Origin: Chloroflexota bacterium
GTDB lineage: Bacteria > Chloroflexota > Anaerolineae > Anaerolineales > Anaerolineaceae
Assembly (NCBI GenBank): GCA_023381565.1
Contig: JAMCRR010000047.1
Location: 1 to 53,717 of the forward strand
Length of the DNA: 53,717 nucleotides
Reading direction: 5' to 3'
Below the pieces are notes generated by a model, which was given only the letters and a program-made list of their open reading frames with translations, did not search any database and was not told the DNA's origin. A program made the position numbers and the translations under genes. Shown one piece after another: positions 44,008-53,173 of the stretch (the first letter of the stretch is position 1; every line of letters begins with the position of its first letter).

Positions 44008-45540
44008 ATGGAGAAAAAGTCGCGCAAGTCAGGTAAGAAATGGATCCTCTTCGCAGCGATTGCCGTCGTGGTTGTGGCAGCCGCGGTTTTCGTGGTAATT
44101 CCACGGCTGCAAGCCCTCAGGAATGGAAACGGCGCAACCACCTACCAGACACAACCCCTGGGGAGAGGGGATTTAACCGCCTACGTGGGAGCGACCGGCA
44201 ACGTGCGCACCAACCAGACGGCCACACTTAACTGGCAGGCAGAAGGTATTGTCGGGAAGGTGAACGTTACCAAGGGACAGGTAGTGGATAAAGACACCGT
44301 ACTGGCAGAGCTGGACCCAGCCTCGCTGCCGCAAAACGTGATCAATGCCCAGACAGACCTGGCCACCGCCCAGAAAGCCCTGGACGACCTGCTCAACTCG
44401 ACCACTGCCCGCGCCAACGCCGAGCTGGCATTGATCAGCGCCGAGCGAGACCTGCAGACCGCCCAGCAAACCGCCCAAAGCAAGCAGTTCCAGCGCGCCA
44501 GCCAGACTACCATCAACGTAGCCCAGGCAAACCTGCTGCAGGCGCAGTCCGCCCTAGACAAGGCGACGGAGATCTACAACCAGAATAAGAACCGATCTAC
44601 CTCCGATATGCAGTATGCGGCCGCGCTGACCCAATTTGCCAACGCCCAACAAAAATACGACCAGGCCCAGGCGAACCTGAACTACGTAACGGGCCTGCCA
44701 GACGCTCTCGACGTTCAAAAAGCGAACGCCGACCTGGACCTGGCCCAGGCTACCTATCTCGACGCCAAACGCGCCTGGGAGGACGTGAAAGACGGTCCCA
44801 ACCCGGCCGACGTCGCCGCAGCCGAGGCCAAGGTCGCCTCCGCTCAGGCCATCCTGGACACAGCTTATATCAAGGCGCCCTTCTCCGGGACCATCATGGA
44901 GATCGACACCCGGCCCGGCGACCTGGTTTCTTCGCAGACCGTCGCATTCGAGATCGACGACATTTCGCACCTCTATACCGATATCCAGGTTTCTGAGGTG
45001 GATATCAACAGCGTGCAGGTTGGCCAGCCAGTGGATATTACCCTCGACGCCATCCCCGATAAGACTTACCCGGGGAAGGTGACGGATGTCGGTTCGGTCG
45101 GAGTAATCTCTTCCGGCGTGGTGAATTTCAATGTGACGGTGGAGATCAACGCCAAGGATCCCCAGATCAAACCGGGGATGACGACCTCGGCGAATATCGC
45201 CACGGTCCAGGTCCGGAATGAGCTCGTGGTGCCAACCCGCGCCATCCGAGATTTGAATGGTGTCCAGATCGTCTACGTCTTGCAAAATGGCGCTCTCCGT
45301 CCGGTGCCGATCACCACGGGCGTCACCTCCACCGTAAATAGCCAGCTTCTGAGTGGGAACCTGCAGGAGGGTGAACCGATCGTCTTGAACCCGCCCAGCA
45401 ACCCCGCCTCGGCAACGGGTAGCCGCGGCATCCTGGGTGGCATGTTCGGCGGTGGCGGTAACCGGGTGCCGGCCGAAGGCGGAGGCATCCGCATCCAGAC
45501 AGGGGGCGGGAATACAGGCGGCTCAGGGAGGACGCCATGA
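44008..45540 (+). CDS. MacA/HlyD-type efflux adaptor, 510 aa
   Basis: The start at 44008 ([14 protein letters not shown]) follows AGGAGG; the frame extends upstream to 43936 without need. One N-terminal helix (about 13-32) anchors a membrane-fusion protein: a lipoyl-type half ([20 protein letters not shown]), a long Ala/Gln-rich coiled-coil hairpin (about 110-270), the second lipoyl half ([19 protein letters not shown]) and a beta-barrel ([20 protein letters not shown]). The C-terminal tail is Gly-rich. It would link the ABC transporter encoded just downstream to exported substrates. Its stop overlaps the ATPase start (ATGA). Confidence 0.92.
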   Translation: MEKKSRKSGKKWILFAAIAVVVVAAAVFVVIPRLQALRNGNGATTYQTQPLGRGDLTAYVGATGNVRTNQTATLNWQAEGIVGKVNVTKGQVVDKDTVLAELDPASLPQNVINAQTDLATAQKALDDLLNSTTARANAELALISAERDLQTAQQTAQSKQFQRASQTTINVAQANLLQAQSALDKATEIYNQNKNRSTSDMQYAAALTQFANAQQKYDQAQANLNYVTGLPDALDVQKANADLDLAQATYLDAKRAWEDVKDGPNPADVAAAEAKVASAQAILDTAYIKAPFSGTIMEIDTRPGDLVSSQTVAFEIDDISHLYTDIQVSEVDINSVQVGQPVDITLDAIPDKTYPGKVTDVGSVGVISSGVVNFNVTVEINAKDPQIKPGMTTSANIATVQVRNELVVPTRAIRDLNGVQIVYVLQNGALRPVPITTGVTSTVNSQLLSGNLQEGEPIVLNPPSNPASATGSRGILGGMFGGGGNRVPAEGGGIRIQTGGGNTGGSGRTP

Positions 45541-46265
45541 GCGAACAGGTGATCTCCGCCGAGAACCTGGCCAAGACCTACCGCATGGGTGAAGTTGAGG
45601 TCCACGCCCTGAACGGTGTCACCATCCACGTGGACCGGGGCGAGGTGGTCGCCATCATGGGTCCATCCGGCTCGGGCAAGTCCACCTTGATGAACATCCT
45701 GGGCTGCCTGGACCTGCCCAGCAGTGGGGATTACGTCCTGGACGGCGAGAACGTCTCCCACCTTTCCGAAGACCAGCTGGCCCAGATCCGCAACCGCAAA
45801 GTGGGCTTTGTCTTCCAGACCTTCAACCTTTTACAGCGCACATCGGCGCTCGCCAACGTCGAGCTGCCTCTGCGCTATGCCGCCCCGCTGTATTCTGAAC
45901 CTTCCTTAGAAGCGGAGCGCTCAGGCGGTGTAAATGGCAAAGGCAAAGAGCGCGCCCGGCAGGCATTGATCTCGGTGGGCCTGGGCGACCGCATCAACCA
46001 CCGCCCGAACGAGCTTTCCGGCGGGCAGCAGCAGCGCGTGGCCATCGCCCGAGCGCTGATCAACGACCCGGCCATCCTCATGGCCGATGAGCCTACCGGC
46101 AACCTGGATTCGAAATCCGGGAAGGAAATTATGGATCTGCTTCTTTCGCTGAACCGGGAACGCGGCATGACCATCATCATCGTCACGCACGATCCTACGA
46201 TCGCCGCGCAAACCCAGCGCACCATTCACCTGCGAGATGGCGTGATCGAAGAGGAAGTAAAATGA
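45537..46265 (+). CDS. ABC transporter ATP-binding protein (MacB/LolD type), 242 aa
   Basis: All ABC motifs are present: Walker [10 protein letters not shown] (about residue 40), Q-loop VFQTFNLL, signature [15 protein letters not shown], Walker [13 protein letters not shown] and the switch His in VTHD. The segment between Q-loop and signature is longer than usual (around [20 protein letters not shown]). It powers the permease encoded next; genes overlap on both sides by ATGA (45537-45540 and 46262-46265), so adaptor, ATPase and permease are made together. Confidence 0.96.
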   Translation: MSEQVISAENLAKTYRMGEVEVHALNGVTIHVDRGEVVAIMGPSGSGKSTLMNILGCLDLPSSGDYVLDGENVSHLSEDQLAQIRNRKVGFVFQTFNLLQRTSALANVELPLRYAAPLYSEPSLEAERSGGVNGKGKERARQALISVGLGDRINHRPNELSGGQQQRVAIARALINDPAILMADEPTGNLDSKSGKEIMDLLLSLNRERGMTIIIVTHDPTIAAQTQRTIHLRDGVIEEEVK

Positions 46266-47491
46266 GCCTCTCACAGCAATTCATCGAGGCCATGAAAAGC
46301 CTCACTTCAAATAAGCTGCGCTCCTCTCTGACCATCCTGGGGATTGTCATCGGCGTCGCGGCCGTCATCTCCATGCTGGCGATCGGCCGGGGGGCGCAAA
46401 ATTCCATCACCAACTCAATCAATGGTATCGGAACCAATTTGTTGTACATCAGCTCGGGGAATCCTACGCAAAACGTGCGCAACCCCAAGCCGCTGACCAC
46501 GGCTGACGTCGCTGCCCTGCAGGACCCGGCGGCTGCCCCAGACGTGGCTGCCGTCGCCCCGGTGATCCAGGCCCGGACCACCGTCGTGGCCGATGGCAAA
46601 ACTACGAGCACCTCCGTCTCCGGTGTGACTCCGGACTACGCTCAGATCAGCAACGAATCCACCACCGAAGGCGATTTTATCAACCAGAGCCAGACGACAA
46701 GCCGCGCCGCGGTAGCCGTGATTGGCCCGACGACAGCCACGACCCTGTTTGGTGGTACCAGCGGGATCGTCGGCAAGCAAATCCGTATCGGCGGCACGCC
46801 CTTCACGGTGATCGGCGTGCTGACCTCCAAAGGCGGCAGCGGGTTCGGCAGCCAGGACGACCGGGTCTTGATCCCTCTCACCACGGCGCAAACCCGGCTG
46901 ATCAAGCGCAACCCGTCGAACCGGGTCGACCAGATCCTGGCGCAGGCAACGTCTTCAGAAACGGTCACCGCCGCCCAAGACGAGATCTCGGCCGTCCTGC
47001 GGGTGACGCACAAGACCAAGCCGGGGCTGGATGATTTCAATATCCTGGCCCAGGCGGCGATCCTGGATGCGGTTTCCTCTATAACCGGGATCATGACGGT
47101 ATTCCTGGGCGGGATCGCCGGCATTTCCTTGCTGGTCGGAGGCATCGGGATCATGAACATCATGCTGGTCTCGGTCACCGAGCGCACGCGGGAGATTGGG
47201 CTGCGCAAGGCCCTGGGAGCGCGCAAGATCGATATCCTGATCCAATTCCTGACCGAATCGATCATGCTGAGCCTGCTCGGAGGGTTCATCGGCATCCTCG
47301 TTGCGTGGGGCATCTCCAGCATCATCGGGCAGATTGCCGCCGCCAGCGGGACGCCCATCACCCCCAGCATCGGGCTGGACGCGATCTTACTGGCCACGCT
47401 GTTCTCGAGCGCCATAGGCTTGTTGTTTGGCTTGTATCCCTCCAACCGGGCCGCCAGTTTGCAGCCGGTGGAAGCGCTACGTTACGAGTAA
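46262..47491 (+). CDS. MacB-type ABC permease, 409 aa
   Basis: Four membrane helices in the FtsX/MacB layout: one at the N-terminus ([20 protein letters not shown]), a large extracytoplasmic domain (about 50-270), and three at the C-terminus ([20 protein letters not shown] near 295, GLRKALGAR, and a final pair ending [19 protein letters not shown]). With the adaptor and ATPase it should export antibiotics, peptides or lipoproteins. The stop codon (GAG TAA) is inside the first heptamer of locus E. Confidence 0.95.
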   Translation: MSLSQQFIEAMKSLTSNKLRSSLTILGIVIGVAAVISMLAIGRGAQNSITNSINGIGTNLLYISSGNPTQNVRNPKPLTTADVAALQDPAAAPDVAAVAPVIQARTTVVADGKTTSTSVSGVTPDYAQISNESTTEGDFINQSQTTSRAAVAVIGPTTATTLFGGTSGIVGKQIRIGGTPFTVIGVLTSKGGSGFGSQDDRVLIPLTTAQTRLIKRNPSNRVDQILAQATSSETVTAAQDEISAVLRVTHKTKPGLDDFNILAQAAILDAVSSITGIMTVFLGGIAGISLLVGGIGIMNIMLVSVTERTREIGLRKALGARKIDILIQFLTESIMLSLLGGFIGILVAWGISSIIGQIAAASGTPITPSIGLDAILLATLFSSAIGLLFGLYPSNRAASLQPVEALRYE

Positions 47492-47602
47492 ACAGTGGAG
47501 AGTGAACAGTTGACTGTAAACGGTGAACGGTTACCCGTGCAGGGATCAATCGACAAGAAATCGACCAGCATCCATCTACCCATAACCGTTCACCGTTCGC
47601 TG
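47487..47602. repeat. Heptamer array, locus E, inverted arms
   Basis: Units AGTAAAC, AGTGGAG, AGTGAAC, AGTTGAC, TGTAAAC, GGTGAAC and GGTTACC run in phase from 47487 to 47535, beginning on the permease stop codon. After about 50 bp the opposite orientation appears (GTTCACC, GTTCGCT). CGGTGAACGGTTA (47521-47533) and TAACCGTTCACCG (47583-47595) are exact 13-bp inverted repeats. The array lies between the permease and lipoprotein genes, ahead of the latter's AAGGAG. Confidence 0.88.
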
Positions 47603-47622
47603 ACCCGAAGGAGAACAAAGTC

Positions 47623-48597
47623 ATGAAGAAGAGATTAACCATTTTACCGGTGACCATCCTGATCGCCGCCCTGCTCAGCGCTTGCCAGACAGCAGCCACC
47701 CCTACGCCAGGTTTCGGAAACGGGTTCGGCAATAGCGCCGGAGGAGCATTCTTCAGCGGGACGCGGCCGGCGAATTTCACTCCCGGCGCCAGGGGCATGC
47801 TTAACCGCGCAACCGCCACCCCAACCCTCGAGCCAACCGAAGCGGCGACTTCTACGCCGACGCCTACCCCCGATCCCACCGCCGGCGCAGTGAAAACCGC
47901 CCAGGATTACGCGGCCGCCCTGCAGAACGGTGACTTTTCTACCGCTTCCAAGCTGGTCTCGGCCTTCAGCCTGATGGTGGCCAAGATGACCGCCAGCGAC
48001 GCGGCCGATGCGCTGGCCCAGCAAAAAGTAAAATGGTCGGGGTTCCAGGTGAAGGAGGGCCAGGTATTCAATGACCCCACTCGCTATGGCTCGGGGGTGC
48101 TGCGCGATCAGACTGCCCTGGTGCACGTCCTTTACCAGTTGACCTCTCCGGATCCTAAGACCGGCAAGGACGTGACGGAGGCGAAGGACGAGCTCTGGCC
48201 TTTCCGCCTGGAAAACAAGCAGTGGCTGTATAACTGGAACAACGTGATCGACTTCAAGACCCTGGGTTTCGACTCGCAATTCACCGCCGGGCTGACGATG
48301 ACGCCGTTACAGATGACGCGCTACTCGGACCGCATCAGCCTGACCGTGCTGGCGCAGAACTCGAGCAACGAATCCATCGTCATCGGGCAGACGAACCAGA
48401 TCCTGGCCACCTTCTATTTCGGCGACCAGAAAGTGGATGCCACGCCGACGCGCTACGTCTTCGAGCGCATGCGCAGCTACCCGGGCGTGACCATCGACGT
48501 GAAAGGCCTCTTCACCAGCTACCCGGAATCGGTCGAGATCGTGAAGTACAAAGACTACAAGGTGGCTCCCTGGTTTAACTTTACGCTGGGAGGGTGA
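47623..48597 (+). CDS. Lipoprotein of unknown function at the end of the efflux operon, 324 aa
   Basis: AAGGAG precedes the ATG. A signal peptide with lipobox ALLSAC puts the lipidated Cys at residue 21. Gly/Asn- and Thr/Pro-rich linkers follow (SGTRPANF, TSTPTPTPDP). An NTF2-like region (about 88-205: AQDYAAALQNGDFSTASKLV, then WLYNWNNVIDF) and a C-terminal beta-sandwich of about 110 residues (ISLTVLAQNSSNESIVIG) follow. The second half resembles domains that hold surface proteins together. I do not recognise a family. It follows the efflux operon across heptamer locus E and is convergent, by 16 bp, with the hydrolase gene. Confidence 0.8.
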   Translation: MKKRLTILPVTILIAALLSACQTAATPTPGFGNGFGNSAGGAFFSGTRPANFTPGARGMLNRATATPTLEPTEAATSTPTPTPDPTAGAVKTAQDYAAALQNGDFSTASKLVSAFSLMVAKMTASDAADALAQQKVKWSGFQVKEGQVFNDPTRYGSGVLRDQTALVHVLYQLTSPDPKTGKDVTEAKDELWPFRLENKQWLYNWNNVIDFKTLGFDSQFTAGLTMTPLQMTRYSDRISLTVLAQNSSNESIVIGQTNQILATFYFGDQKVDATPTRYVFERMRSYPGVTIDVKGLFTSYPESVEIVKYKDYKVAPWFNFTLGG

Positions 48598-48613
48598 AGA
48601 GCAACCATGAAGG

Positions 48614-50332
48614 CTATTTCTTCTTCGCCGTGAAGACCGCGCCCATCTGGTCGATCTCCACAGCGGCCACCTTGCCATCTTCCAGCTTGAACTCCAGCGA
48701 GATCGCCGGGATATTCTTCACCTTGAAAGTGGTGCCCTGGTAAGGCGCCAGCTCGAGCTCGGGCTGCCCGGAGATGACGGCAAACAGGGTCGTATCCTTG
48801 CGCAGGCTGACCGTCAGATCGCGGCCCATCAGATCGTAGTCGCCGGCAAACCGCTCCAGGAAGCCCTTCTCCGACATCTGCTGCTCGGGAATGCGGGTGA
48901 AGACGATGTCTTTCACGCTGGGCTCGAGGGGAGCCGAGAAGCTGGCGATGGCGCCCTGCACGTCTGTGGCAAAGCTGACCTTGAGCGACAGCTCGAGTTG
49001 CTCGTACTTCAGCTCGAAGATATCGTAGTGATAATGCTTGAGGTCGAACTCCAGGCCGTTGTACTCGGCAGCCAGGCCTGCTTCTTCTTTACGGATGGTA
49101 ATTACCCCATAGCCGGGGTGCTCGTATTGCCCGGTATAGGCTTGCAGCGGGTGCGAGGGCCGCGTGCCGCGCACTTTCTTGACCTCAGATTTGGCTTTGC
49201 CGGCTTTCAGGGCGGCTTTCGCTTCTTTCTCTTCCTTCTTGACGCGCTCCAGCCAGGGGACCGGCTTCAGGCCGAGCAGGCGGTCGTAAGCATTGAAGGT
49301 GGATAAGAAGGGCAAGGAGGTCCCGTTCATATTGGTGAGCACCACCACGCCCAGTTTTTCCTGGGGCATGAAGGAAACCAGGGAGGAGAAACCGTCGATG
49401 TTGCCGCCGTGGTGGATCATTTTGCGCCCCTGGTAGGTATTGATGAACCAGCCCATGCCGTATGAGCCGGGAGCGCCATATTCCGGGTATTTCTCGATCG
49501 AGCCAAAGAACGCCCCGGTGACGACCATTTGCGGCGTGTGGGTTTCGTCGATGCCGGCCTTAGAGATGAGCTGAGTCTCGCCGGCCTTGCCGTCATTCAT
49601 GTGCAGCATGAGCCAGCGCAGCATGTCGTTGAGGGAGGAGTTGATCGAGCCGGCCGGGCCCACGGTGTCGATATTGCGGTAGGGCATCTCCTCGACCTTG
49701 TTCTTCTTTTCGTGGTACGGCAGGGAGACGTTCTCCGCTCCTATAATGCCTTCGACGGAGAGCGATGAGCGGTTCATGCCCAGTCGCTCGAGGATCTCCT
49801 GCCGGGTGAATTCCTCCCAGGTCTTGCCGGAGACCAGCTCGACCAGGTAGCCGGCAGTCATGAACATCAGGTTCTGGTACTGCAGGTAGGTGCGGAAATC
49901 CTTGTTTGGCTCGAGGTACTGCAGGCGGTCCACCAGCTCTTGGCGAGTTTTGGGGGTGCCGTACCACATCAGGTCGTGGCGGGGCAGACCCGAGCGGTGG
50001 CAGACCAGGTCGCGGGGGGTCATGCGCTCGGTGGCGAAGGGGTCGTGGAGCTTGAAGGTGGGCAGGTACTCCCTGACGGGTTTATCCCATTCGAGCTTGC
50101 CCTGGTCGACCAGGAGGCCCAGGCACAGCGCCGTAAAGGCTTTGGAAGCCGAGCCGATGGCAAAGACGGTATCGGCGTCGACCGGCAGCTGCTGCTTCAC
50201 GTCTCGCAGCCCGTAACCCTGCAGGTGGACCACCTGGTTATCTTTGACGATGCCGATGGCCGCCCCCTGGACCTTGAGGGCCTGCATGGATTTGTGGATA
50301 TACTCATTAAAACCGGACAGCTCAGGCAACAT
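48614..50332 (-). CDS. Beta-lactamase-fold serine hydrolase with DUF3471-like tail, 572 aa
   Basis: Class C beta-lactamase/penicillin-binding-protein fold (about 10-350) with catalytic SxxK (SASK, residues 61-64), the YxN element (YQN, about 175) and an HxG element (HHGGNIDGF, about 312). A highly charged Lys/Glu/Ala linker (KKEEKEAKAALKAGKAKSEV) leads to a C-terminal beta-barrel like DUF3471 (HPLQAYTGQYEHPGYGVITI). No signal peptide or anchor, so apparently cytoplasmic. The family includes esterases and D-amino-acid peptidases; the substrate is not predictable. Convergent with the lipoprotein gene. Confidence 0.9.
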   Translation of the reverse strand: MLPELSGFNEYIHKSMQALKVQGAAIGIVKDNQVVHLQGYGLRDVKQQLPVDADTVFAIGSASKAFTALCLGLLVDQGKLEWDKPVREYLPTFKLHDPFATERMTPRDLVCHRSGLPRHDLMWYGTPKTRQELVDRLQYLEPNKDFRTYLQYQNLMFMTAGYLVELVSGKTWEEFTRQEILERLGMNRSSLSVEGIIGAENVSLPYHEKKNKVEEMPYRNIDTVGPAGSINSSLNDMLRWLMLHMNDGKAGETQLISKAGIDETHTPQMVVTGAFFGSIEKYPEYGAPGSYGMGWFINTYQGRKMIHHGGNIDGFSSLVSFMPQEKLGVVVLTNMNGTSLPFLSTFNAYDRLLGLKPVPWLERVKKEEKEAKAALKAGKAKSEVKKVRGTRPSHPLQAYTGQYEHPGYGVITIRKEEAGLAAEYNGLEFDLKHYHYDIFELKYEQLELSLKVSFATDVQGAIASFSAPLEPSVKDIVFTRIPEQQMSEKGFLERFAGDYDLMGRDLTVSLRKDTTLFAVISGQPELELAPYQGTTFKVKNIPAISLEFKLEDGKVAAVEIDQMGAVFTAKKK

Positions 50333-50603
50333 GGATGATTCTCCTCTCGGGGGATGAGTATAACCGGAAAAGCGGGAAACGGTATCCAGCCCTTCGGCGG
50401 TCCGTACGGCGGTGGGTAGTGCTTACGGCAGTGGGGAGGGAAACGGTGCGGGGACGGTCTCACGAAAGATTTCATATTTTCTGCCACGAGTTGTGCGGTG
50501 AACACAGGGTCCTTGGTCATCACAACCCCAGGATAGCATAACTGGAACAATTTTCTATCGGCAAAAGTGGCGATTGGGCGGGCGAAACTATATCCATCCC
50601 CCG

Positions 50604-51131
50604 TTATTTTCGGCTCGCCAGGAATTCGGTAAACGTGTCGGTGGGCAGCTTGCGGCTCCGTTGAAGCATGTCACGCCAGATCACATTTCCCTGCCCTTCG
50701 CTGATCAGATGCTGTTCAAGGGCCTCTACCATGATATCAGCACTGGTGCGGTGCTTCAAGTTGAACAATCGAATATATGGCAGAATATCACGCATGTTAT
50801 TGCTACCCAAGATGCCATTATATTGTCTCGCCAGAACAATCGCAGCGGCCTCCCCGCCACCAATAATCTTGTACCCTTTGTCCGGGCTCGTGGTCATCTT
50901 GAGGTATAACGCTCCCGGATCCGTGCCAACAGCGATCTGGTAGAGCATTACTTTATTCGCTTTCAACAAAGCGTCAATCCTGTTTTTCATGAAAGGCACT
51001 TTTCTCAGTTCCCCATAAACTTGCTGTGGTATACCAATCCGCCCGGCATATAACTGGAGAATGAGATTTTCATACCCCACCACTAAAAACGTCGAAAGGC
51101 AGTCCGTATCCAAGAATAAAGGCTCAATCAT
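50604..51131 (-). CDS. PIN-like nuclease-domain protein of an XRE/ImmA module, 175 aa
   Basis: The start at 51131 (MIEPLFLDTDCLSTFL) overlaps the stop of the upstream ImmA gene by 8 bp. The protein has a PIN-like layout: acidic LFLDTDCLS at the N-terminus, a central GGGEAAAIVLARQY with the conserved Glu, and ILGSNNMRDILPY where PIN domains carry the next acidic cluster, followed by a C-terminal helical part. PIN proteins cleave RNA and are common toxins. Together with XRE and ImmA/IrrE genes it forms a three-gene toxin-antitoxin or stress module. The frame upstream of 51131 lies inside the neighbouring gene. Confidence 0.75.
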   Translation of the reverse strand: MIEPLFLDTDCLSTFLVVGYENLILQLYAGRIGIPQQVYGELRKVPFMKNRIDALLKANKVMLYQIAVGTDPGALYLKMTTSPDKGYKIIGGGEAAAIVLARQYNGILGSNNMRDILPYIRLFNLKHRTSADIMVEALEQHLISEGQGNVIWRDMLQRSRKLPTDTFTEFLASRK

Positions 51132-51888
51132 ACGTCTCCTGGCTTTCGGCTTCAAAGTTATAGACGATGTCAGCCCGGTAGGCATCAAGCAATAGCTCTT
51201 CGTACTTGCCATTGGAAATCAGTTCACGATCCTTGAGTTGTTCTGCTAACTCAATATAGCTTCCGGTCGTGTAGTATTGCCGTGCAGCGGGGGTAGGGAT
51301 GTATAACTCTTCGTTGAATCCAAACTTGCGCGCCGAGGCGATGATTTTCCCCTTAAGGGTATTCGCAAATTCAAGCGTGATAAATCCGTCCCCCACCAAA
51401 CGATAGAGCGTCGCCTGGCGGCTCATTCTGAAATACTGCTCGATGCGCACAACGTCTTCCAGAGAGACGGGACGGTTTTTACCCTTCTTCAAGTTGTTTT
51501 CAATATAACTGCGCAGAGCATCGTTTGTCGCTAAAAAGTACGAAGCGAAGCCATCGGCATTCTTTTCTTCTTCATCCTTCCCGGCGCCGATTTCTTTCCC
51601 GCATACCACGCTTTTAATTTCTTTCTGGATAAACAGGTGGTACAGCTCATGCGCGGCAGTGAAGCGTTGCCGGCCGTTAGTCAGTTTGGATTTGATTGCC
51701 ACCAGTTGATCTCCGCTGTGCGTGCGTACACACATACCGGAGATACGCTCAGACAATGGATAAAAAACGAGCGTTAAACGCTCCTGAGATTGCAGGATGG
51801 CAAATACGTCAATCGGAGAGGACAAGTCCTCTCCGAATCGTTTACGAAGCTCGTTTGCCTGATAACTAAGCTCGTTCTTAGGCTTCAT
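51124..51888 (-). CDS. ImmA/IrrE-family metallopeptidase, 254 aa
   Basis: The zinc-protease motif HELYH (in RFTAAHELYHLFIQKE, about residue 82) and a downstream conserved Glu/Asp cluster (EEEKNADGFASYFLAT) are typical of ImmA/IrrE (COG2856). These enzymes cleave XRE-type repressors to switch on target genes, and here the partner XRE gene overlaps immediately upstream (51878-51888). The C-terminal part (about 145-254) is a helical substrate- or effector-binding region (LEDVVRIEQYFRMSRQATLY). Expected action: degrade the XRE repressor on a signal and so release the operon, including the PIN gene. Confidence 0.92.
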   Translation of the reverse strand: MKPKNELSYQANELRKRFGEDLSSPIDVFAILQSQERLTLVFYPLSERISGMCVRTHSGDQLVAIKSKLTNGRQRFTAAHELYHLFIQKEIKSVVCGKEIGAGKDEEEKNADGFASYFLATNDALRSYIENNLKKGKNRPVSLEDVVRIEQYFRMSRQATLYRLVGDGFITLEFANTLKGKIIASARKFGFNEELYIPTPAARQYYTTGSYIELAEQLKDRELISNGKYEELLLDAYRADIVYNFEAESQETYD

Positions 51889-52225
51889 GCACGTTCTCCT
51901 GCAAAAGGGCGCACATCTGATCTAAATTCAGCGCGATCTTGTGAATATCCGCTATGGCGACCAAATCTTCGTTCGCAATGGCATCCGCACGAAAAGCAAT
52001 GTACAAAGGCTTTGCTTCCATTTCTTCGTTTACCAGGTCGGCTAATGAACAACCGAACAGGCTGCTCAATTGTTCTAATTGATCTACCTGGAATTGGCGC
52101 TCACCTTTTTCACATTTTGAAATGGTGCTTTGGTCGATATTCAAAAATTGCGCAATTTGTGTCTGGCTCAAGCCGGCCATTTCCCGCAACCCCTTTACCT
52201 TGTGCCCGATAGAAGCTTTCATCAT
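51878..52225 (-). CDS. XRE-family repressor/antitoxin, 115 aa
   Basis: The true start is one of two adjacent ATGs (52225 or 52222) behind AGGAGG. A clear helix-turn-helix (LREMAGLSQTQIAQFLNIDQ, then STISKCEKGER) occupies about 12-45, followed by a short regulatory C-terminus (DLVNEEMEAKPLYIAFRADA). It overlaps the downstream ImmA gene by 11 bp. It should repress its own promoter at 52250-52278, probably by binding the inverted repeat TTGTCATAA ... TTATGACAA. The longer frame to 52369 runs through the promoter and is not coding. Confidence 0.92.
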   Translation of the reverse strand: MMKASIGHKVKGLREMAGLSQTQIAQFLNIDQSTISKCEKGERQFQVDQLEQLSSLFGCSLADLVNEEMEAKPLYIAFRADAIANEDLVAIADIHKIALNLDQMCALLQENVHEA

Positions 52226-52249
52226 CAGTTTCCTCCTCCTGGGAATCAT

Positions 52250-52278
52250 ATTATAGCATGCATTTGTCATAATTTCAA
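52250..52278 (-). promoter_or_regulatory. Sigma70-type promoter of the XRE-ImmA-PIN operon
   Basis: On the minus strand TTGAAA (52273-52278) and TATAAT (52250-52255) are separated by exactly 17 bp, with a TG-type extension (TGC) before the -10. The ATG of the XRE gene lies 25 bp downstream. Confidence 0.85.
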
Positions 52279-52304
52279 AAATATATAATGGATATTTATG
52301 ACAA
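52264..52304. promoter_or_regulatory. Predicted XRE operator, 9-bp perfect inverted repeat
   Basis: TTGTCATAA (52264-52272) and TTATGACAA (52296-52304) are exact reverse complements separated by 23 bp, so the two half-sites are 32 bp apart, about three helical turns. The first arm lies in the promoter spacer against the -35 box. The arrangement suits cooperative binding by the XRE dimer and autoregulation. Confidence 0.6.
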
Positions 52305-52451
52305 CGACATATTGATCTATTCTGGCATGCTATGCGGGGAGAGGCCTGGGGTGTCTCTTGGCGAAGCACTTCTTAACTGCGTTCAGGAGAGCTTCGCGAG
52401 GGAGGGTTTGGGAGCGGTGGTTGTCCGGCGGGGTGGCGCGGAGCACCAATA

Positions 52452-52622
52452 CAAAAGCGCCCACGGAGGACCATGCGAGACAGGGAACAGTTGCAACCTT
52501 TACGGGTTACTTGGGGGTTGCTTCGCAAAGAACGCTCGCAACGACATGAAATTATCACATGACAAAGGCGCACACGCGGAAGTGCAAGGATGAATAACCA
52601 AAAGCGTCCACGGAGGACCATG
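52452..52622. repeat. 24-bp direct repeat flanking an REP-like element
   Basis: The same 24-bp sequence, around GCCCACGGAGGACCATG, occurs at 52452-52475 and at 52599-52622 with one substitution (C to T), 147 bp apart, on either side of the REP-like hairpin. It could mark a small insertion or a duplicated unit. Confidence 0.65.
52518..52546. repeat. REP-like element
   Basis: The stretch from TTGCTTCGCAAAG to CGCTCGCAACGACA has partly self-complementary ends (TTGC...GCAA) and matches the widespread REP type I know as CGTTGCGAGCGAAGCGAAGCAA on the complementary strand. It is short and palindromic, typical of interspersed extragenic repeats. Confidence 0.5.
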
Positions 52623-53173
52623 GGCGCCAGAAAGAAGGTGTGCCGCAGGAGGGGTTATTCAAGCAATGGGAATTGGGCCTGTTAGGCCATCCCTTCTCCC
52701 CTACCGGCGATTAACCTTAAAAAATGTTGCATTCATAGAATATTTGTGCTATAATACGGGCAAATATCCCTGAACCAAGGTCGTGCCCATGCGCTAAACC
52801 CCCACCCCATTTTTTTGTAGCACCGCGACAAGCCTTTAGGAGAAGGCGAGAAGGGCACGCCTCGTCTACAGACGCCTTTCTCTCAGGCAAGCGCCGCTGG
52901 CAGACGCTACCGATCTTTATTTTTAATTTCGCATCTTGTACCTTGAAATCGATATTCGACGTATACCGGGTTTCGCCGGGCTTCGCGGTCCAATCGCAGC
53001 TAATTGTGCTATTCGAAGCTCCCCCGGTACCCTCTGGGTGGGAGATACCCCTGACGATGGCGATGCCGCTTCCACCGCACCAACCGGGGCGTAAATGGTG
53101 CGTTGGGGGCAGCTCGATCCAGATCAAGAACCGGTCAATTGCGTTCTTGATGGATATAGCCCCCAACAGCACC

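Larger units (their letters stand above)
52305..53173. other. Gene-less, repeat-bearing spacer
   Basis: About 870 bp with no gene I can support. It includes a 24-bp direct repeat, an REP-like hairpin and a TA-rich segment near 52730-52760. The minus-strand frame at 52717-53211 has no motifs, starts inside the neighbouring gene and is not accepted. Confidence 0.45.
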
